The notes: a model not told the origin generated them from the letters alone. A DNA stretch of 64,000 nt from Micromonospora tarapacensis (GCF_019697375.1 NZ_JAHCDI010000004.1:731324-795323); one strand, 5' to 3'; numbered from the stretch's first letter, positions 38,725-48,552 are shown. A program made the numbers and translations.

Positions 38725-38960
38725 TGGTCAGCCAGCGGCGTAGCGGACCTCTGGCTTGCCGAACAACGCTTTTACGACCTCGGGCTGGTTCTGGCGGCGG
38801 CGCAGATGCGCGGCGGCTGCTGCGGAAGTTCGGCGGGGGTGGTCGGGTTCGCTTGGGCCACATGCCGTTTGATGTCGCCGTTGAGCAGTTCCACGGGGTT
38901 GAGTTCGGGTGCGTAGCCGGGCAGAGAGTGCATCTCAATGCTCACGGCCCCGTCGTTCTG
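38725..38960 (-). pseudogene. IS630-like transposase, C-terminal fragment
   Basis: The minus strand encodes the end of an IS630-type DDE transposase (MHSLPGYAPELNPVELLNGD, IKRHVAQANPTTPAEL, then after a frame change KALFGKPEVRYAA). No N-terminal part is present. Confidence 0.72.
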
Positions 38961-38988
38961 CCTTTCTGTCCGATTTAGGTGTGGTTCG

Positions 38989-39315
38989 CTAGATGCTGTA
39001 GACGGCGAAGACATCGGCGCGGTCGTGGAGGTCGCGGCGGGCGTGGGCGATGTTCGCGCGTCCTGCGAACCGGAAGGTACTCGCCGAAAGGTTACGGAAA
39101 GTGGCTGCGGCTCGGGGTGCGGTACCGGTTCTGAGCTGGGATGCGTCTTCTCGGAAGGTGACGTCCCTGACGTAGTGGAGTCGGTTTTCCACGGTCCAGT
39201 GTCGGCGGATGTAGTGGTTGAGATGTGCGGGTGGGGTCAGGTCGGCGGGCATGCTGGCGATGCCGTACACGATTTCCTTGCCGGTGCGCACGCCGTCTAG
39301 TACGGCAGCCGCCAT
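38989..39315 (-). pseudogene. ISAs1-family transposase, C-terminal fragment
   Basis: The frame encodes the conserved end of an ISAs1 transposase (RRHWTVENRLHYVRDVTFRE, DASQLRTGTAPRAAATFRNL) with no catalytic N-terminal part. It abuts another transposase fragment on each side. Confidence 0.75.
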
Positions 39316-39318
39316 TTG

Positions 39319-39639
39319 CTAGTTGAGCAGGGCATACTCTCGCCCGAGTCGGGTTCGTTGGTGGTGCCAGCGTGCTCGGGCTTGGTGGCGGCGTCGCCAG
39401 TTGCGCCAGTGGGTGTCGTGGTCGGCGGGTTTCGGCTGGTGCCAGGTTGTGGCGAGTGGGCGTGCGGTTTCGGGGATGGTCAGCGGGATCATGCCTGGTT
39501 CGGTGGGTGGCTGCTGGTCGGGTGTGTTCGGTGGCGGGGCTTGGGTGTCGGTGCGGGTGTTGAGGCGGGCGGCGGCGATCGCGCAGATGGCCAGGGCGGT
39601 CATTCCTGATGTCCAGGTGGAACAGCGATCCCGTGACAT
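39319..39639 (-). pseudogene. IS701-like transposase, C-terminal fragment
   Basis: The end of an IS701/IS4-like transposase is visible (TALAICAIAAARLNTRTD, MIPLTIPETARPLATTW, HWRNWRRRHQARARWHHQR). It resembles the tail of the relic at 17.8-18.6 kb but is a different copy. No upstream part is present. Confidence 0.65.
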
Positions 39640-39731
39640 CGACCTGGACCGCGCGGGCGTCGGAAGCTACGCGGATACGGTGGCCGGTACGGCATCGAGC
39701 CCGTCATCACATCAGACCCTTGGGGGGTGAC

Positions 39732-40130
39732 GTGTACGAGTTCCACGGTTGGTTTCGCCTCTCGGAGACCACCGAGGAGTCGGACGCAGGCCAACTCGAC
39801 GCCAACATCGACGAGCTGAACGAGTTGGTGGCCGGGTTGGAATTCCCGACGAACGTCTCGGCGAAGGTGACCGTACTCAACGGGGAGTACTACCTGTTCC
39901 TGCATGGGGTGGCCAACCGACGACGGGACGAGGCGGTGGGGATGCGCCAGGTGCTCCAGTTCGTCGCCCGACGGCTGCCAGGGTCCTACGGCCTCCTCTA
40001 CGAGAAGGACGAGGAAATGCCCGTCCCTCCCGGTCCGAACGCGTTCCGGGTGCACGTCATGGCGCGGGGTGAGATCACCGAACGTCTCGATCCGTTCCTG
40101 TCACCCATCCATCCCGTCATCGAGGACTGA
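39732..40130 (+). CDS. Imm7-family immunity protein
   Basis: GTG 39732, preceded by GGGGGGTGAC, opens a 132-residue protein starting YEFHGWFRLSETTEESDAGQ and continuing through LNGEYYLFLHGVANRR, LQFVARRLPGSYGLLYEKDE and ERLDPFLSPIHPVIED. This matches my memory of the Imm7 immunity family of contact-dependent and RHS-type toxin loci. No toxin is directly coupled to it; the nearest is the RHS tip 1.5 kb upstream, which has its own candidate. It may be an orphan immunity gene left from a lost toxin or kept against neighbours. Confidence 0.78.
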   Translation: MYEFHGWFRLSETTEESDAGQLDANIDELNELVAGLEFPTNVSAKVTVLNGEYYLFLHGVANRRRDEAVGMRQVLQFVARRLPGSYGLLYEKDEEMPVPPGPNAFRVHVMARGEITERLDPFLSPIHPVIED

Positions 40131-40705
40131 TCGCCGGACTGATCCGGGTGCGCCTGACCCATGGATCAGAAGCTCGGTGCTCCGTTGTCACCGTGCTGAT
40201 CGGGCAGGGGTCCGTGTCAGCCCATGCTGAGCAGTGCTTCTGCGGCCGCCTGGCCCGGATCATGGTCGGGGGAACCGTCCTGGAGGCTGGTAATCGCTGT
40301 CCACCATGGTCAGTCAGTAGATCTTCGTCCCGGGTGACTGCGGAGCGGTGTGCGGGCGTGACCAGTGGGTCGGGCTCGGATGGCAGCAGTCGTACGACCG
40401 CAGCCGAGTCGTGGCGGTACGGGGTTCGGTCATCTGATTTGCCTTTCACACAGAGCCGACGAGATCGGGTTCGGCTGCCCGCCGGGTCGCCCGCTGCTCA
40501 CCGGCAGGCACTGTGCGGCTCGACCGACTGCCATCCTCCCGGATGCTCGCCGCCGGCCCTGCGGACCCCTATGGGATGACGGAACGGGACCTCGAACGTG
40601 CACCCCCGCTGCGGCCGCTGCCAAGGTAGTGACGCGCAGCGCCCCCGGCAATGCAACCGACTGGCGCACTGTCATAGCCGATGTGCGGATGGTTGTGGTC
40701 GGCGC
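40131..40705. other. Intergenic stretch without a recognised gene
   Basis: 575 bp between convergent Imm7 and YCII genes. Open frames on both strands are short, Arg/Pro-rich and unlike known proteins. I see no RNA gene or repeat. Confidence 0.5.
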
Positions 40706-41038
40706 TCACGGTGACTCGTGCAGTGGCCATACCTCGACTACGCCGTGCGCGACGGCGCAGGGTGTCCGCGACACCATGTGGATGGCCTCGGCTAATGTCG
40801 CTGCCTCGATGATGGCGAATCCGGCCACCGGCAGTGCGGAGGACATGAACGGCCCGTCGGATGTGGTCACTTCGACACTATCATGGTTGCGGACCTGGAC
40901 CGGCTGGCCCGCGATGCCCATGTCAGTTCCATCCTGGCGCAGTCGGGCGTCGTGCGCGTGCGCTGCGTCCCGGACGCTGGGGTCGACGCGGTCGTACTCC
41001 GCCTGGTCGCCGTATCCGATCGTCACGAACTTCGCCAT
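40706..41038 (-). CDS. YCII-related domain protein
   Basis: ATG 41038 opens a 110-residue protein with the ferredoxin-like YCII pattern: MAKFVTIGYGDQAEYDRV, AHDARLRQDGTDMGIAG, GPFMSSALPVAGFAIIEAAT, LAEAIHMVSRTPCAVAHGVV. The function of these proteins is mostly unknown. It is divergent from an HxlR regulator, a frequent pairing, so that regulator probably controls it. Confidence 0.82.
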   Translation of the reverse strand: MAKFVTIGYGDQAEYDRVDPSVRDAAHAHDARLRQDGTDMGIAGQPVQVRNHDSVEVTTSDGPFMSSALPVAGFAIIEAATLAEAIHMVSRTPCAVAHGVVEVWPLHESP

Positions 41039-41152
41039 AGCAGGCCCCTCTGGTGCGGTGTCAGGCTTTCGCCACAGAAACTGATTGCGTTTAACAACCA
41101 GAATGAGAGTACGTAGACTGATCCCGTAATGCAACCAGCTGGTGGAGGCTCA
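41039..41152. promoter_or_regulatory. Shared control region of the YCII/HxlR divergent pair
   Basis: This is less GC-rich than its surroundings (AACTGATTGCGTTTAACAAC and following). It must hold the promoters of both genes and probably the HxlR operator. No clear -10/-35 pair can be fixed. Confidence 0.4.
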
Positions 41153-41659
41153 ATGGTCAACGTCCATCGCTCCGGCTGCCCCATCAACCTGTCGCTCGAA
41201 CTGCTCGGCGACAGGTGGAGCTTGCTGATCCTGCGGGACATGATCTTCGGCGACCTGCGGCATTTCCGGGAACTACTAACCGGATCCCAGGAGGGCATCG
41301 CCTCCAACATCCTCGCGAACCGGCTGAAGACGCTGGTCGAGCAAGGCATGCTGACCAAGGGGAACGACGCAACCCACAAACAGAAGGTCATCTATAGCTT
41401 GACCGAGCCGGCCATCGGACTGGTGCCCGTCATGGCCGAACTCGGCGCCTGGGGAACCCGGTGGCTGCCGGTCGACGATGAAATGTCTGCCCGTGCCCGA
41501 GCTCTGCGCGACGGCGGCCCGGAACTCTGCCACCGCTTCATGGCCGAACTCCGTGAGGAACACCTCGGAATCCCCGCGCGCACGGCGGCGGACGGCCACA
41601 CCGTCCGTGAACTCCTTCAGATGGCCTACCTGTCCGTCACCACGGCAAGCAAGACGTGA
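41153..41659 (+). CDS. HxlR-family transcriptional regulator
   Basis: This 168-residue winged-helix regulator has the HxlR signature: SGCPINLSLELLGDRWSLLI with the sensing Cys near the N-terminus, then RHFRELLTGSQEGIASNILA and LVEQGMLTKG. I chose ATG 41153, preceded by GGTGGAGG; ATG 41129 has no ribosome site. The 3' end overlaps the convergent gene by 23 bp. Confidence 0.9.
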   Translation: MVNVHRSGCPINLSLELLGDRWSLLILRDMIFGDLRHFRELLTGSQEGIASNILANRLKTLVEQGMLTKGNDATHKQKVIYSLTEPAIGLVPVMAELGAWGTRWLPVDDEMSARARALRDGGPELCHRFMAELREEHLGIPARTAADGHTVRELLQMAYLSVTTASKT

Positions 41660-42442
41660 ACGACGCCCCAGCGGTCCACGGTCCCGCCACCCGTCGACGA
41701 ATCCGGATCTGCCGCGAGGTTCGTGCTCCTCGGCAGGGTCCGGGCCACGGGTCCAGGCCTTGTGGGTGTGCGGAGAGCCAGTGCTGATGTCGGCTCCGCA
41801 GGGCGTCGCGGTCAGCGGTGGTGGGCAGGACGACGTCCATGCCACCGTCGTACGGGTGATAGAGCCAGCTCAGATCGACGTCACAGACAAGGACATTGCC
41901 GATGACGTCGTCGGCTACGTGGCGTAGCAGCGGGTCGAGGCAGCCGGACCCCAGGGTGTTTCGCTGGCATAGAGATGCATCCAGCTTTCGAAGCCCGGCT
42001 CGTCATCGACGCAGACACTCGTCCAATACACGCCGGACGGGTGTGCCTCGATGGTTTCAGCTGACCGGCCGGGTTCCTGCGGGTCGGGCTGGTCCGAATA
42101 GCCAGCGGTTATCACCAGCACGGCGGGGCCGGTCACCAACTCCGCCAAGACGGTGTTGTGTCGAGCCAGAACGATGCCGTACTCGACCTCGGTGTCGGGG
42201 TAACGCTTCGAGCCTGGCAAGGCGTGGAACCGCACCCACTGGTCCCGGATCTCCCGCACTTCATAGGGCAGCTTCGAGCATCCCGGCCACCGTTGCTCCC
42301 ACAACGTCGACAGCCGGGTTGAATCGATCACGACGCCGATCATCGGCCAGTACCCGACATCCAGCAATATGGCACCCCGCTTATCCCGCCGAGCACTCGC
42401 CGCGGAAGGCGACGTCGGCACCGTGATCAGATACGCGCTCAT
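41637..42442 (-). CDS. DUF3885-like protein, frameshifted
   Basis: ATG 42442 starts MSAYLITVPTS and continues WEQRWPGCSKLPYEVREIRD, WVRFHALPGSKRYPDTEVEY, GIVLARHNTVLAELV and YWTSVCVDDEPGFESWMHLY. The frame then fails at WGP. One extra G in the two-base run at 41944-41945 restores GCLDPLLRHVADDVIGNVLV and DLSWLYHPYDGGMDVVLPTT, the conserved ending of these proteins, followed by a stop at 41637. Function is unknown; homologues, as I recall them, are scattered in actinobacteria. Confidence 0.68.
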
Positions 42443-42887
42443 GCCGCGTGGCGCGCTCGCCGTCGTTCGCCCGACTGCTTCCACCTGGGCGCTACTGTGA
42501 GTATTCGGCGTGCAGTTCGGCGTACGGCCGGCGGCGGTCAGGGTGGCGGCGGGTTCTGCCCATGCCGATCTCGGCGCAGCAGTGCGTGCCCCGGCGTGCG
42601 GGCACGATGCGCCGGACGCTCCTCGGCCAAAGCGCGAACCTGGTCGGCTTCCAACTCGAATGCCTCGCGGCTGCCGGTCAGCACCAACGTGTCGGCGGCG
42701 ATGTCCCATCGAAGGTGATCGCGAAACTCCTGATGCCAGGCTCGTTGATGGTCGCCGATCGACCCTCGCCCCACTTGAGCGGCTGTCGGCGTCGGGTACG
42801 TCGGCAGTGCCGTACCGGCGACTACTGCGGAGGTACGATTCGTGACACCCTCAGCAGGGCAGTGGCATCGATCCGAAGTGGTGGACA
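42443..42887. other. Stretch with one doubtful minus-strand ORF
   Basis: A minus-strand frame at 42538-42774 reads sensibly in part (HLRWDIAADTLVLTGSREAF, ELEADQVRALAEERPAHR) and could be a fragment of a small unrecognised protein. Otherwise nothing is supported. Confidence 0.35.
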
Positions 42888-43499
42888 GTGAACCTTTGGA
42901 TGGCCGTCGTCTGGGGCTTGATCGGCAGCGCGGTCGCGGAGTCCCTCAACCTGTACGGCATGATGCGGCCCACCGTCGAGACCCGGGGCCGCTGGCAGTG
43001 GCCATGGCGGGACCGCCGGGACCGACCGATCGTCCTCTTCGCCGTCGCTCTCCGGATGATCGTCGGCACCGGTCTGGCCGCGGCGGCCTTCAGCGGCGGC
43101 GTGGCGACCACCGCGTTCAGCCTGTTCATTTTCGGCGTCGTCGGCCCGCTGATAATCGCGAAGCTCTTTGACCAGATACGGGTACTCGACAGCGCCACCC
43201 CTACCCCGTACGAGGCTGCTGCGTCCGCACGGCCCGGCGCGGCGTACGGCCTGACCGCCAGGCTCGAACCCGACGAGCGCCGGGTCGTCGAGGCGTTGTC
43301 GGACGGGGTCAGCTACGACGAGAGCCAGATCAGCAGCGCCACCCTGATGCCCCCGTCGCAGGTCTCCGCCGTGCTCGACCGGCTGGTCGACCGGCGCCTG
43401 CTGCGCACCGAGCCGGCTGCGCCGTCGGTTGCGGAAGAGCCGGTGAACCGGCGCTACCGACTGGAGTTGGCCCACCAGCCGGAGGAGGGGCAACCGTGA
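42888..43499 (+). CDS. Membrane protein with possible C-terminal winged helix
   Basis: Unrecognised. Three hydrophobic segments (LWMAVVWGLIGSAVAESLNL, VLFAVALRMIVGTGLAAAAF, AFSLFIFGVVGPLIIAKLF) are followed by a soluble tail that looks like a winged helix (ERRVVEALSDGVSYDESQIS, MPPSQVSAVLDRLVDRRLL). GTG 42888 is the likely start. Its TGA overlaps the GTG of the next gene, so the two are coupled. Confidence 0.72.
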   Translation: MNLWMAVVWGLIGSAVAESLNLYGMMRPTVETRGRWQWPWRDRRDRPIVLFAVALRMIVGTGLAAAAFSGGVATTAFSLFIFGVVGPLIIAKLFDQIRVLDSATPTPYEAAASARPGAAYGLTARLEPDERRVVEALSDGVSYDESQISSATLMPPSQVSAVLDRLVDRRLLRTEPAAPSVAEEPVNRRYRLELAHQPEEGQP

Positions 43500-44155
43500 C
43501 CGGCGGCCCGTGGCTTCCCCTCGGTGCGATCGGTGTCGCCGCCCTCGTCTCCATTTTGGCGCTGCCCGGCGCCCGGAAGAAGCGGCCCTCCTGGCGGGCC
43601 GGGCACTGGATCGCGCTGCGGGTGGGGATGGACGCGGCGTCCGCCTACGTGGTGTTCCGGCTGGGCGCCGAGTGGGTGCCCGGCGCCGACCCGCTGCCGC
43701 TGATGCTGGTCGCCGGCCTGTCCGGTCCGGCGATCCTGCGTACCCAGGTCTCCTTCCTCACCAACAGCCACCAGCTCAAGCACTACGGTCCGGCGACCAT
43801 GTACGGCTGGATGCAGCGCAACCTGGACAACCGGATCGACGAAATCAGCTCCGCCGAACAGTCCCGCTGGGTCAGCCGGGCCCTGCCGGTAATCGAGCGG
43901 CTCGGCATCGACACCATCCGTACCCAGGTGGAGTCCTACCTGCGTGGCCTGGACAAGCTCAGCCGGGAACAGCTCAACCGCGAACTGCTCTATCTCCGGC
44001 AGGTGGCGGAGGACCCCACCGACCACTCGACCAAGTGCCGCTCCATTGTGCAGCGCCTGCTCGACCGGGGTGACCACACCATGCTGCGCAGCCTGGAGAA
44101 GGAGGGTGGCCGGCTGGCCGCCGTACCCGCCAGCAAACCCGTCCAGGCCCCTTGA
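43496..44155 (+). CDS. Membrane protein coupled to the preceding gene
   Basis: Unrecognised 219-residue protein. It has an N-terminal TM helix (PLGAIGVAALVSILALPG), a second hydrophobic region (PLPLMLVAGLSGPAILRTQ) and a long helical cytoplasmic part (MQRNLDNRIDEISSAEQSRW; IDTIRTQVESYLRGLDKLSR). The overlap with the upstream gene suggests a two-protein membrane complex. Confidence 0.72.
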   Translation: MTGGPWLPLGAIGVAALVSILALPGARKKRPSWRAGHWIALRVGMDAASAYVVFRLGAEWVPGADPLPLMLVAGLSGPAILRTQVSFLTNSHQLKHYGPATMYGWMQRNLDNRIDEISSAEQSRWVSRALPVIERLGIDTIRTQVESYLRGLDKLSREQLNRELLYLRQVAEDPTDHSTKCRSIVQRLLDRGDHTMLRSLEKEGGRLAAVPASKPVQAP

Positions 44156-44845
44156 GCGGGAGTAACCAGGAAAGATCAACCCAGGTCGGGTGGTTCGGCT
44201 GGGTCGGGGCTCCGCGACGGGGAGCGGCTCGTCGGGTCCAGCCGCCGGATCCTCTTGCCTGGCACTCGCGTCAGCGACCGGCCGGACGGTCTGTCACCCG
44301 CTGGTTGGCTGCAACAGGTGGTACTCGACGATCCGCAGCCGCTGCAGGACTATGGCTGCTTCCTTCCCGTGGATCCCTTTGCGGTGCCCTCGTCCCCGGG
44401 CGGTTAGCGGCAACGCTTGCCAGGCGCCCCAGATAACTGAACGAGCGCGGCGGCATGCGCACGCTCATGCGCCGATAGGGCGTCGCAAACGCTGTCACGT
44501 TGTTTGGGAGCTTCGAGGTCGTGGCGGGTGAGGGCGGCGTGGAGTTGTAGCGCCTCGGCTGCCAGGTTCTCCCGACCGCTTGCTCGTGGTCGATGGCGCA
44601 GACCACCGTCTCCACCTGGGCGCCGATCACCCGTAGCTGCCGGCACGACGCCAGGAGCGCGTCACGACGTCCTCGATCACCACGACCCGCCGGCTGTCCA
44701 CGGAACCCGCCCTCAGCGGCCTTGCCGGGCCGTCGGCCTTGGCCCGCTTGCGCACGAAGGCCGTGGGCAACCCGAGACCGACAACCCGATGAGTCGGGCT
44801 GGGGCTTCGAGTTCACTTTCCGGGCCGTCCGGATACCCGGCACGG
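44156..44845. other. Probable gene debris between a membrane pair and ISAs1
   Basis: Two stretches look coding but have no start or partner: plus strand 44180-44406 (RLVGSSRRILLPGTRVSDRP, QPLQDYGCFLPVDPFAVPSS) and minus strand about 44404-44665 (CRQLRVIGAQVETVVCAIDH, LAAEALQLHAALTRHDLEAP). Both look like gene ends damaged by insertion or deletion. I recognise neither. Confidence 0.35.
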
Positions 44846-46226
44846 GCGTTTCAAGATCATGGCGTGGGTCCGAGGATGGCGAAGGGCCTGGTCATGTTGC
44901 GGCTGGCCCAGCGGGTGGCTTCGGTGATATCGCAGCGTCCGGCCAGGCGTAGGGCATTGATGGCCAGGTTGCGCATGGAGGCCAGGACGCGGGGTCCGTT
45001 GCGGGTACGGACTTTGCTGGCGTCTTCGCGGTGGCAGGTGTCTCTGATCCAGTGCAGTGATTCGATGGCCGAGTGGCCCTGGTTGAAGGCGGCGATTCGG
45101 GCGGGCGTGGCGTGTTCGGGGGTATGGCTGGCCACGCCGAGTTGGGCGGTGGCGCGCAGGTGCCGGCCGCTGGTGTCGGTGACGTAACGTTCGATCAGCC
45201 AAACCTGGTTGACGTGCGGGAACGGCAGGTCGGCCGGGGCGGGCAGCACCCGGATGGTGCGCCGAGTGGTCCGTCCGTGGCCGATATCGGTGCGGCTGGC
45301 CGCGATCGGACGCGCGGCCAGGGCAGCATGTTGAGAGCGTCGAACAGGGCCTGCCGGTTCTCCGTGACCGGGAACACGAACTGGCCACCGCGGGAGTGGA
45401 TGAGCTCAGCGGTGGCCTTGACGGTGTGTAACGCGTCCGCGGTGACGGTCCTGCCGTCGAGGTCGAGGGTTTCCAGCAGGTCACGGGCGCAGGCCGGTTC
45501 GTTGGTCTTGGCCCCGGCGACGTGGACCTGGCCGATCACCACCGCAGGTGTACCGGGCTCGACGCCGCCGGCCAATGCCGCGAGCAGGTGCAGCTGCTGC
45601 CCGTCGGCGTCGACGGCGCCGCAGACCGTCTTGCCGTCCAGGCGGACCAGATCCGCGGGTTCGGGCTCCGGTGCCACAGCGTCGCCGGGCGGGGCCTCAC
45701 CCTGCCGATCGCGGCCTGATCGGCGCGCCGTCGTCCACGCCCCGATCGCGGTGTCCAGGGCCTGCGGATCGGTATCGGTGCACACCCGCCACAGCGTCGA
45801 CCGTGACGGCCGACCGGCCGGCAACACACCGGCCCGAAGATACAAGTCAGTCAACGCCGGTTGTGGCACGTCGGCCACCCAGCCCGCCATCGCCGTGTAC
45901 CCGGTCATCCCCGCCACCGTCACCGCCGCGACCAGCACCAACACCACCACCGCCGGATGATCCCGGCCCTGCGACGACCGGCCGTCCGACACCCCGGGCC
46001 AGCAACTCCAGCAGGTCAGCGCACGCCTCAGCTACCGGGACACCCGCAACCGACGCAACATCAGCGTCGGACATGACACACTGCACCACGACGAAGCTCC
46101 GTCAAGACAAGATCCGTGAGAAGACCTCGTCCTACCGGAGCTTCGTCCCCACCCCGCCACGCGACACGCCACCGTGGCCAGACCGCGATCCGACACTCAC
46201 ACCACCCTCATGATCTTGAAACGGCC
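44846..46226 (-). mobile_element. ISAs1-family insertion sequence
   Basis: Inverted ends sharing CGTTTCAAGATCATG (about 44847-44861 and its complement at 46209-46223) enclose a single transposase gene. No clear target duplication is visible. Confidence 0.72.
44857..46089 (-). pseudogene. ISAs1-family transposase, frameshifted
   Basis: Three frame segments make one ISAs1 transposase: an N-terminus MSDADVASVAGVPVAEACAD, a middle (AMAGWVADVPQPALTDLYLR, VRLDGKTVCGAVDADGQQLH, QFVFPVTENRQALFDALNML) and a C-terminus (FPHVNQVWLIERYVTDTSGR, AFNQGHSAIESLHWIRDTCH). The breaks are near 45990, and near 45308-45309 where one missing C/G base would restore the frame. It is inactive as written; a sequencing error could account for the second break. 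Confidence 0.8.
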
Positions 46227-46462
46227 ATGCGACAGGGGGAGAGCACGCACGATCGGCGGCAGATCAGGGCGTTTGCGGACCCGCCAAAACGGTTTCGCTG
46301 GCCATGCTCCCGGTTCAGTCCTGCTCTGGTCGAAGAGCAACCCAGCCGAGGCCATGTCCCACGAGGACAACAGCCACTCACCGACCGGCAGGGCAGACGA
46401 CGTGAGCGACATCGAGTGATTCCAGATGCGGCGACGAGGACGACGGCATCCCTTTGCAAATG

Positions 46463-46482
46463 CGTAAGTAAGCGCTAACGTA
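46463..46482. promoter_or_regulatory. Possible ArsR operator
   Basis: An imperfect dyad centred on AGCGCT pairs 7 of 10 positions on each arm and lies 5 bp before the GTG of the ArsR gene. Its size and place suit an autoregulatory ArsR site. Confidence 0.35.
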
Positions 46483-46487
46483 TCCGA

Positions 46488-46808
46488 GTGGCCGACGCCC
46501 TCTCCGCAGCAGCCGAGCCGACCCGGCGACGCCTTCTTCAGCTGCTGGCGACAGGTCCGCGGACAGTCAACGAGCTGGCCGAGCACTTCACGGTGACCCG
46601 ACCGGCGATCTCCCAACACCTCGCGGTGCTGGCTGACGCCGGGCTCGTGACCGCCCGCAAGGACGGTCGGCAACGCCTCTACAGCGTCGTCCCCGCCGGC
46701 ATCGCTCAACTGCGGGCCGAGATCGACCGCTTCTGGAGCACCGAGCTCGACCTCTTGGTGCACGACGCCGCCAAGAGAGCCACCACGCAACCCAAGGAGC
46801 ATCGCTAA
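46488..46808 (+). CDS. ArsR-family transcriptional regulator
   Basis: This 106-residue winged-helix protein reads LSAAAEPTRRRLLQLLATGP, RTVNELAEHFTVTRPAISQH, LAVLADAGLVTARKDGRQRL, YSVVP. It lacks metal-binding Cys motifs and matches the subgroup that controls SRPBCC-type genes. Its TAA overlaps the ATG of the SRPBCC gene by one base (TAATG), a conserved pairing in actinobacteria. Confidence 0.9.
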   Translation: MADALSAAAEPTRRRLLQLLATGPRTVNELAEHFTVTRPAISQHLAVLADAGLVTARKDGRQRLYSVVPAGIAQLRAEIDRFWSTELDLLVHDAAKRATTQPKEHR

Positions 46809-47773
46809 TGATCGTCGAGAAGACCGTGCTGTTGCCCGTCTCTGCCGACGAGGCCTTCGCGCTCATCACCCAGCCCGACCGTCTGCGACGCTGGCTCGCC
46901 GTCTCCGCCCGAGTCGATTTGCGTGCGGGCGGACAGTTCCGGTGGACACTCACTCCCATGGCCGTCGCGGCCGGTACGGTCATCGAGGTTGAACCCGGCC
47001 GGCGGATCGTGCTCGGATTCGACTGGGAGCCGTCGGGCGAGCCCCGCACGGACACGGTGACTATCACGATCGAGCCCGCGGAAGGCGGCACCCTCGTGCG
47101 TCTGGTCCACGAGGACCTTCCCGAGGACCAGGGCAACGAGGTCCTCGAAGGCTGGACCCACTTTTTCGAGCGGCTCGAACGCGCCGCCGCCGCCGGTGAC
47201 GCGGGTCCCGACGAGTGGACCGCCGCCCCGGCGCACCTCGACCCGCTCACGTCTGCCAACGCCACACTCGCCGTGTTGCAGCATGTGCTGCACGGCATCG
47301 GCGAAGACGACCTCAGTAAGCCGACGCCGTGCACCGCGTTCACGGTGGGTCAGCTCGAGGCGCATCTGCTCGGTTCGCTGAGCTCGCTGACCAGCCTTGC
47401 CGGCAGCACGCTCACGCCCGCGTCAGCTGGCGACCTCGAGTCACGGATCGCCGACGCGGCGCAGCAGGCGGTCGAGACCTGGATGAGGCGAGGACTTGGC
47501 GGCACTGTGCAAGCCGGACGGCAAGAGCTGCCGGCGAGCATCGCCGCGAGCATCCTGTCCGTCGAGTTCCTCGTCCACGCGTGGGACTTCGCGTCAGCCA
47601 CGGGGCAGAAGGTGGCCGTGTCCGACAAAGTCTCCACCTACGTCCTCGGCCTCGCGGAACAGATTGTCACACCAGAGCTGCGCGAGAGCGCAGGCTTTGA
47701 CCCTGCGATCCCGATCAGCGCAACGGCACCTGCTCTGGATCGCCTCGTCGCCTTCTCAGGCCGTGCCGGCTGA
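46808..47773 (+). CDS. Fusion of SRPBCC (AHSA1-like) and TIGR03086/MDMPI domains
   Basis: Residues 1-135 form a SRPBCC/AHSA1 fold (VEKTVLLPVSADEAFALITQ, RRWLAVSARVDLRAGGQFRW, LVRLVHEDLPEDQGNEVLEG). Residues 150-320 form a DinB/MDMPI-like domain of the TIGR03086 type (VLQHVLHGIGEDDLSKPTPC, LLGSLSSLTSLAGS, SVEFLVHAWDFASATGQ). The domains often occur as separate proteins. It probably binds a hydrophobic or mycothiol-type ligand and is controlled by the upstream ArsR protein. Confidence 0.87.
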   Translation: MIVEKTVLLPVSADEAFALITQPDRLRRWLAVSARVDLRAGGQFRWTLTPMAVAAGTVIEVEPGRRIVLGFDWEPSGEPRTDTVTITIEPAEGGTLVRLVHEDLPEDQGNEVLEGWTHFFERLERAAAAGDAGPDEWTAAPAHLDPLTSANATLAVLQHVLHGIGEDDLSKPTPCTAFTVGQLEAHLLGSLSSLTSLAGSTLTPASAGDLESRIADAAQQAVETWMRRGLGGTVQAGRQELPASIAASILSVEFLVHAWDFASATGQKVAVSDKVSTYVLGLAEQIVTPELRESAGFDPAIPISATAPALDRLVAFSGRAG

Positions 47774-47960
47774 GGGAGTAGAGCGTTCACCGGCGGCTGC
47801 GGGCGTCGCCTCGCCGTTGCGGTGACACCACTGAACGAGGAGATACCCGTCACGTGCCCCTCGCACAAGCCGCCGCCTACCCCGACACCAGGTGGCGATG
47901 ACTTCTCCCAGCGGGATGCCGGCCGGGCGAGACCTGCCACGGCTGACGGCCTGACTCGTC

Positions 47961-48552
47961 AGAGGCCATCGCGGTCCTGGCCGCCCAAGCTCCCCACCTG
48001 CACGGCGCACTGCTGGCCGCGAAGGCCGTCGGCTACGACTACGTCCTACTCGACGGCACCCTCATCGAGACCGACCGGATCGCCACCCCGGGACCCACCC
48101 CCGGCGTCGACCTGTGGTGGTCGAAGAAGCACAAGAACCATGGCGGCAACATCCAGGTCCTGACCGCACCCGACGGCTGGCCGCTGTGGACTTCACCGGT
48201 GCGCCCCGGCCGGGAACACGACACCAGCTGCCTGCGCACCCACCCCGGCCTGCTGTCCACCCTCGCCGAGATCCGCGACAACGTCCGAACCCTGGCCGAC
48301 CTCGGCTACGAGGGCGAAGCCGACACCATCGCCGTCGCCTTCAAGACACCCAAGAACGGCCAGCTCACCAACCAGCAGCTGACCTTCAACCGTGCCCACA
48401 ACCGGCTCCGCGCGGTCGGCGAACGCGGCAACAGCCTACTGAAAGTGACCTTCAAAGCCTTACGCAACGTCAGCCTCTGCCCATAAAAGATCGGGAGCAT
48501 CGTCGCCGCAGCCCTGGTCATCCTCCACATCGAACATGACCGAACCATCTGA
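47961..48552 (+). pseudogene. IS5-family transposase, truncated and nonsense-mutated
   Basis: One frame encodes the DDE part of a different IS5-type transposase (VLLDGTLIETDRIATPGPTP, LWWSKKHKNHGGNIQVLTAP, VRPGREHDTSCLRTHPGLL, GYEGEADTIAVAFKTPKNGQ, GERGNSLLKVTFKALRNVSL). The N-terminal domain is absent. A TAA at 48484-48486 replaces the expected Trp codon, after which the frame continues IGSIVAAALVILHIEHDRTI. Confidence 0.82.
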
